Assembly (NCBI GenBank): GCA_038496445.1
Contig: JALMLS010000216.1
Span: 496,001 to 560,000 of the forward strand
Direction of reading: 5' to 3'
Source: Trichosphaerium sp. ATCC 40318
Lineage: Eukaryota; Discosea; Flabellinia; Trichosidae
DNA length: 64,000 nt
The position numbers and the translations under genes were made by a program. The notes under the pieces were generated by a model. That model ran no database searches, had not been told where the DNA came from, and saw only the letters and a list, made by a program, of their open reading frames with translations. Every line of letters starts with the position of its first letter. Positions within the stretch are counted from its first letter, which is position 1. Of the stretch, positions 59,274 through 64,000 are shown one piece after another.

Positions 59274-59672
59274 TTTGACTCCTAAAAAGTAAACTAATGA
59301 TTATTTTACGAAAGAGTTTATTTTAGTATTTGCTATTTTTACCTCACATGTGTAAACCAGATTTTCTACTTAACACCCCACGCTTTGGGACAGCATACCT
59401 AGAATCAAATACATACCATTTGAGTGCCCGAAAGGTTAAATAAACCACGTGGAGCACAAAATCGGCTGTAACAATTATTGAGCTTTTTTTTCATGTTCTT
59501 TTAACGTCGTATTAACTAAGATCAGTACGTATTCGTAATGACCCGTCTTGCGGAGCGTGAATTGTTCAGGCGTGCATTAGTGCACATAATTATGTAAGGT
59601 TTTAGATCTCGTGGAGGTTGTGAGCATGGAGTGTTTGAGCATTAAAAGTCAAAAAAGATTAACATATTAACG
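59274..59672. other. Intergenic region, no gene seen
   Basis: Separates the small Cys-rich gene from the next candidate. No coding run or RNA gene recognised. Confidence 0.55.
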
Positions 59673-60106
59673 ATGGCAACAAATCAATCACCGAGGTTTC
59701 CTCAGCTGAAGGTAATTGGTTATTTAGTACTTAATATACATAACCACATGACCAGCTATTGTAGTAGATAAAGAAGAGTAAAATCGGCTGTAGGCTGGAG
59801 GTTTATGGTTGTTTAAGTTGCGTACTGAAGAAAAGATGAAACTTGGCTACGAAGACTACTTGACAGAATCCCATGAGAGATATAATCGCGAGCTAGAAAA
59901 CCATGATGTACATTAGGAAAGGCCTATGCTGAATTGAAAAAGCTCAACTTGAGAACTGCAATGGCAAGGTTGAACGCCAGATGAAGAACGCTAAGGAAGT
60001 TGAGGCCAGAGGTTTCAAGACTTCTTACAAACTTTGGCGAGTGACCTTAGTCTTGACCCTCATCAAAACTTGGAATCTTTGTAAGCTTCCTTGGAGAAAG
60101 CATTAG
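59673..60106 (+). CDS. Putative coiled-coil protein, frame broken
   Basis: Exon 1 (ATG 59673, MATNQSPRFPQLK) ends at a GTAATT donor; an acceptor near 59816 gives LRTEEKMKLGYEDYLTESHE, RYNRELENHD. Beyond a GTACATTAG the remaining frames (AQLENCNGKVERQMKNAKEV, then ARGFKTSYKLWRVTLVLTLI and stop TAG at 60104-60106) are open but not in one frame without unusual introns. C-terminal hydrophobic helix. It may be a pseudogene or use ultra-short introns. No family recognised. Confidence 0.35.
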
Positions 60107-60576
60107 GCAGTCTACATTTTGAATAAGTTTAAATAAAGTTCATGCTTCGTTGATTGTTTTTTTTCAAAATAAAGCTTCCTATTTTTTTCTGAGTGTTACT
60201 GGTACGCCTTGTTGTTTAGTTATTCATACCTAATTTTCGCTACAAGTCCATGAGCGTGCTTTTAAACCAATTAGTGGTATGACATTACGTTATCTTTAAA
60301 ACGAGGTGAGCTCTATGGGAAGTTTTGATCTTCTTTGCATTTATTTTACAACTATTTGTTTTTGGAATTCAGGCATCTTTAACCTGTGGTCCAAGACAAC
60401 ATGATACACATAACTCGTATACTTTACAACATATTTATCGAGTATTGCATGACTTACACCGAACAAAGAGAGAAAAGTAAGAACATGGCTGAGACATTGA
60501 AGTGAATTTTTGTTTTCGAGAAAACGTCTTTCTAGCTTCTTGATCACCACGCCCTGTTATTAGTTAAACAGTTTTA
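60107..60576. other. Convergent intergenic region
   Basis: Between the broken coiled-coil gene and the stop of the minus-strand F-box gene. A minus ORF at 60341-60550 is not supported by family or splice evidence. Confidence 0.55.
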
Positions 60577-61497
60577 TTAGGGTGTCTTGTACATTGTAAG
60601 ATTTACAACATTGCTTGTAACAATTAAACGGCGTTCATAAATACTACAAGCACTATAGCGATGTTGTTCCCTTAAAATGTCAACCATAGCAAACACCTGA
60701 ACAGGAAACACAGATGGTGTTTTAGAGTTGGCAATATAAACATGATCAAGTCTACCTTGAAGAGATAAGGTATCAAGAGGTACAGAGTTACTTGCAAAAC
60801 TAGCAAACCTGCTTTGAAAAAGAAATGGTATTTTAAAGATAAGTCTATTTCCTGGATACAATGTTTTGTTAAAGTCACGTGACTGTACAAAACTAATAAT
60901 CTCATGGTTCTCCCTATAGTTATCTAGGAACCTATTTGAATTCTTGACTAGAGGGTTCCAAACATAAATAGCACTTCCACCTTCAATGGCATGACAGTCA
61001 TCAAGATTTGCTCCATGACCAAGGTGTACCATCTCTGGTGTTGTACCGATATTCTCAAGTGTAAGTGTGAGTGTTAATGTCTGTCCTTTATGAACATGTT
61101 TGTTGTCACAACTCAACTCTGAGACTATGTTTGGGCGAATTCTGTTTTGATACTTTTCTTTCCATGTGACTGCACCAAGATTACATACAGTCTCTTGAGC
61201 TTTTATTTTCCAAAACATTTGTTGATCAGGATCGTTTGCTAAAGTTTTATGTATAGCATTATATACTTCTTCACCCTCAGGACCCCATTTGTGATGGTAT
61301 AGGCTTTTATAAATGTAATTTGAATCAGTTCGTATTGTTTCGCAAAGATAACGGTTTGATTGTTGTAATGAACCCAAATCTGTCCATGTCAGGTTGTTTC
61401 TAACGATAATACTTAAAAGTAGCTCGAGAGGTAGTAACAATAGTTCTGCAGTATCTGTGGCGTTACTGTCGACTGATGCGATGCGATTGGTAGTCAT
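60577..61497 (-). CDS. F-box protein with beta-rich C-terminal domain
   Basis: Intron-free ORF of 306 residues. Residues about 18-60 form an F-box (LLLLPLELLLSIIVRNNLTW, LGSLQQSNRYLCETIR), followed by a typical post-F-box Lys/Trp segment (YHHKWGPEGEEVY, FWKIKAQETVCNLGAVTWKE). The C-terminal 170 residues alternate hydrophobics as a beta-sandwich (LTLTLTLENIGTTPEMVHLG, YVWNPLVKNSN, YPGNRLIFKIPF, FPVQVFAMVDIL) rather than LRRs. Likely a substrate receptor of an SCF-type ubiquitin ligase. Divergent from the oxidoreductase gene. Confidence 0.75.
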   Translation of the reverse strand: MTTNRIASVDSNATDTAELLLLPLELLLSIIVRNNLTWTDLGSLQQSNRYLCETIRTDSNYIYKSLYHHKWGPEGEEVYNAIHKTLANDPDQQMFWKIKAQETVCNLGAVTWKEKYQNRIRPNIVSELSCDNKHVHKGQTLTLTLTLENIGTTPEMVHLGHGANLDDCHAIEGGSAIYVWNPLVKNSNRFLDNYRENHEIISFVQSRDFNKTLYPGNRLIFKIPFLFQSRFASFASNSVPLDTLSLQGRLDHVYIANSKTPSVFPVQVFAMVDILREQHRYSACSIYERRLIVTSNVVNLTMYKTP

Positions 61498-61864
61498 TCG
61501 AATGCCATTTAGTTAAGTCAACCAGTTCTGTTTCAACAACTAGCTGTTGACGAAAAAAATCGCAGGAATTTCAAGCGAACTAATGCAATACGCAAACCGT
61601 CACAAAAATTGTAAAAACAAGACAACAGCAAAACAATGCACAGGTGTTTTTTTGGGTCACGTGGTATTAGTCATGACTATCTTTGATGAATATGGCAAGT
61701 ACGTACACATACCACGGAATATACTCTACATAGATATTAGTCTAGGTTACAGACAAAAAATACTTTGCCCGGTCGAACTTTTGAGCGAAAACTAGATTTT
61801 TTTTGTAATTTCTTTTTTGTCGTTTGTAACGAATTCATTTTGATTGTATTCTAATTAATTCACA
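61498..61864. promoter_or_regulatory. Divergent intergenic region
   Basis: Separates the F-box gene (start 61497, minus) and the oxidoreductase gene (start 61865, plus). Open frames here lack support. T-rich just before 61865. Confidence 0.4.
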
Positions 61865-63271
61865 ATGGCCGCTACAACGATGAGAGCTGCTGTATTCAAT
61901 AGTCTAGGACAACCTAAAGACGTAATAGAGGTTAAACAACATCCTAAACCTATTTGTGGTGTGTACAAAATGGAATCTCTTCTATTCCCTTTATTAACGC
62001 CTAATATGTATTTAGGGAAGAAGAAAGTTCTTATTAAAACGAAATATTCCAGTTTGAACCCAAAGGATTGGAAGGTAGCGTAGTTCAGTACAATTAAACG
62101 TTAAAACACCTTTTGACGCATTTCTAGGTACTGACGCATGGTTTTCTAGCGTTTTTGCATGGTGTTTTAAAAACGTTCCCTGCTATAACAGGAACAGACG
62201 GCTCAGGCATCGTAGAAGCCGTAGGCGTAGATTGCAAACGAATTAAAGGTACGACCAACTTTCAATTTACAAGTAACTTCAAGTATCTTTTCAGTACTAA
62301 CTCAAATCTGTAGTTGGTGATGAGGTTATGTATGGTGGTTTTCAAAAAGTAGATGGTCGTTGTATGGCAGAGTACGTCGAGTTACCTGAAGATGATGTTG
62401 AGATAAAGCCATCTAACTTGACATTCCAAGAAGCTGCTTGTCTCCCTGTTGTAAGTTGGGGTTTTTTCTCGATTTTTTAATGTTACGATCACGTGATTAA
62501 TTTCTTTTGTTTTTCATGTTTGTAGTCTAATTTTAATTTGTTTAGATTGGTATTACGGTCATTCAAGCGTTTATGTATACTGCAAAGTTAAAAAAAGGTG
62601 ATCGCGTTTTAATTATTGGCGGAAGTGGAAGTGTTGGTTCATGTGCTACCCAACTTGCTAAGAGTATGGGTTGTCATGTCACTTCTATATGTAGCGGTAA
62701 GAATAAAGAGTATTGTGAAAGTATTGGCGCGGACGATGTAATAGATTACCGTAAAGAAGACTGGAAAGTAACGCAAAAAGTACGGATTGGTTGCTTGTTT
62801 TCTTGTTGACATTTCTTTGTCAGAAAGCAGGGTATAATCTAGTCTTTGACTGTGTCGGGTACAATTGGGATACTATCAAAAAGAATGCCATTGCTTCCAG
62901 TAGTGGACAATACATCACAATTGTTGAAGAAAAAGGCATGAAAACAATAGGTAAGCTTAAGACAATCATCCACAAAAAAGAAAGTGCTAATGCTATGCGT
63001 TTAAGGCAACTTTTTGAACCATGCAGCAACTGTTCATTGGCGAAGTAATCTCGGCGGCATTGGCGCCCCAGGATTCCATCACGTAATGATGAAAGGTACA
63101 AGAAAGCGTTGGACAGATCTCCGAGAATTAGCAGAGAAGGGTATTTTAAAACCTGAAATCGCAAAAGAATACGAACTTGATGATATCATTGAAGCTTTTG
63201 ATGACTGTATGAACAATAAGATGAGAGGAAAACTGGTGATCAAAACGAACAGTAGTGACGATGAGGTTTAA
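61865..63271 (+). CDS. NAD(P)-dependent MDR-family quinone/zeta-crystallin-type oxidoreductase
   Basis: Exons from ATG 61865 give MRAAVFNSLGQPKDVIEVKQ, an intron (about 61957-62014), KKKVLIKTKYSSLNPKDWK, then FPAITGTDGSGIVEAVGVDC, VGDEVMYGGFQ, LTFQEAACLPV, an intron, IGITVIQAFMYTAKLKKGDR, VLIIGGSGSVGSCATQLAKS, the GADDVIDYRKEDW motif, NLVFDCVGYNW and a C-terminus ILKPEIAKEYELDDIIEAFD with stop 63271. The GxGxxGxxxxQ dinucleotide site and the D(Y)R and FDxVG motifs are those of zinc-free medium-chain dehydrogenases such as quinone oxidoreductases and reticulon-4-interacting protein 1. The four structural Cys of zinc ADHs are absent. The enzyme probably reduces quinones or enones with NADPH. 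Confidence 0.88.
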
Positions 63272-63572
63272 AAGAAGAATGTAGTTGGTAGTTAATAAAT
63301 TGGTGTCTATTAATTAAGAAGCAATGACCGCAAATTTTATAGGAAAACGCACTGTGCTATTAATTTGTCCTGTTCTCTTATAAATGCCCGCTGATCATAT
63401 CCTTCACAAGCAGATATCAAGGAAGTTCATTAAGAAAAATAACTAGCGAGATTCATAGGTTTACGAGGCAACGATGATTGGGCTAAACGGTGGCTTTCAT
63501 TAATGAAAAACAACAATACAGACAGTTTGGGAACATAATTTATTGAGGTGCCTTCAAGCGATAAATAACTGT
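63272..63572. other. Convergent intergenic region
   Basis: Lies between the stops of the oxidoreductase and the surface-protein gene. No gene seen. Confidence 0.6.
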
Positions 63573-64000
63573 TTAAAACAATACGCTGAGGATTACAATA
63601 ACAAGAGCAAAGGAAACTTGCAACATAGTAGAGGAAGAAGGTGCAAGAGATGGTTCAGGTGTAGGTGCAACAGATGTTGGTGCAACAGTTGTTGGTGGTT
63701 TAGCACAGTTATCAGCAGGATCAGCTGTGGTAGGACCAGGGATACCAGTCAAACTCATTGAGGTGACTTCTGCGGCAGCAACATTGAATGTTTCAATGAT
63801 AGTCATGTTAGCAGGGTCAGACAAGTCAACCTTGTAGATGACAGCAGCGCCTCCAGTGTTCTAAAAGAAAGATAAGTAAATATGCTTTCAAAACTACTTG
63901 AAATTGACGGTAAAGTCGCCGACGTGAAATGTGAATCAAAAGAGATCGGTTACGTACTTCAGCTACCCAAGCTTCATCTTCGCCAACGACGAGGTTCTCT
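63573..64000 (-). CDS. Surface protein with C-terminal hydrophobic (GPI or TM) anchor, 5' part outside window
   Basis: The last two visible exons read GEDEAWVAENTGGAAVIYKV, across an intron at about 63861-63956 (GTACGT donor), then DLSDPANMTIIETFNVAA, a Pro/Thr/Ser/Ala stalk (PTTVAPTSVAPTPEPSLAPS) and a hydrophobic end MLQVSFALVIVILSVLF with stop at 63573. The stalk and the tail without following charged residues fit a GPI-anchored or type I membrane surface protein; the AVIYKVD-type repeat could be a beta-propeller blade. The start lies beyond 64000. Confidence 0.7.

Noticed and set aside
60341-60550. Minus-strand ORF of 69 codons downstream of the F-box gene
   Set aside because: No splice link to the F-box gene and no family; likely chance.

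Overview
This window is nuclear DNA of an intron-rich, compact eukaryotic microbe, most likely a free-living amoeboid protist. The evidence is short introns (mostly 35-110 nt) with GTACGT, GTATGT or GTAAGT donors and T-rich TAG/CAG acceptors, a eukaryotic core set (epsilon-COP, Rab, Abp1, FYVE and DH-PH proteins, a PCID2/Thp1-like protein), and lineage-typical signalling genes (hybrid histidine kinase, Roco, MORN, F-box/LRR). Gene content resembles Heterolobosea or Amoebozoa; I cannot fix the genus from sequence alone. No bacterial operons, rRNA, CRISPR or intact transposons were seen.

Layout. 1-3371 (-): ABCG half-transporter, running off the left edge. 3475-5277 (+): F-box/LRR protein, divergent from it. 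5483-11707 (+): 23-exon MORN-Roco-PARP-pseudoreceiver protein, the most unusual gene here. 11775-12937 (-): small putative secreted protein and a Rab7-like GTPase. 13686-15502 (-): small hypothetical gene and a TrmL-like SpoU methyltransferase. 16225-18069 (+): secreted agmatine deiminase/PAD-family protein. 18930-19460 (+): small secreted Cys-rich protein. 19818-25931 (-): DH-PH RhoGEF, Abp1/drebrin-like protein, and a secreted beta-lactamase-fold pseudoenzyme. 26171-27660 (+): epsilon-COP. About 28109-31378 (+): transmembrane hybrid histidine kinase. 31803-33965 (-): PA-domain 7TM receptor. 34123-36194 (+): PCID2/Thp1-like protein. 36697-37886 (+): membrane protein with a questionable frame join. 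38337-43305 (-): DH-PH-FYVE RhoGEF with a long basic disordered tail. 45046-46121 (+): R-type lectin. 46477-47256 (+): second F-box/LRR protein. 47892-50953 (+): NRF/acyltransferase-3 membrane protein. 51344-57558 (+): RRM-MOV10-like helicase-Hsp20-like fusion. 58424-60106 (+): a probable pseudogene, a small Cys-rich protein and a broken coiled-coil gene. 60577-61497 (-): F-box protein with beta-rich C-terminus. 61865-63271 (+): zinc-free MDR/quinone oxidoreductase. 63573-64000 (-): 3' end of a GPI-type surface protein.

Several genes share themes: Rho/actin control (two RhoGEFs, Abp1), environmental sensing (histidine kinase, PA-7TM receptor, Roco), vesicle traffic (Rab, epsilon-COP) and ubiquitin adaptors (three F-box proteins). 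Nothing suggests co-transcription; neighbours are divergent, convergent or independently spaced. Exon structures were hand-derived by joining frames across GT-AG (once GC-AG) boundaries; where lengths were summed (Roco-PARP gene, epsilon-COP, lectin, Cys-rich protein) totals are multiples of three.
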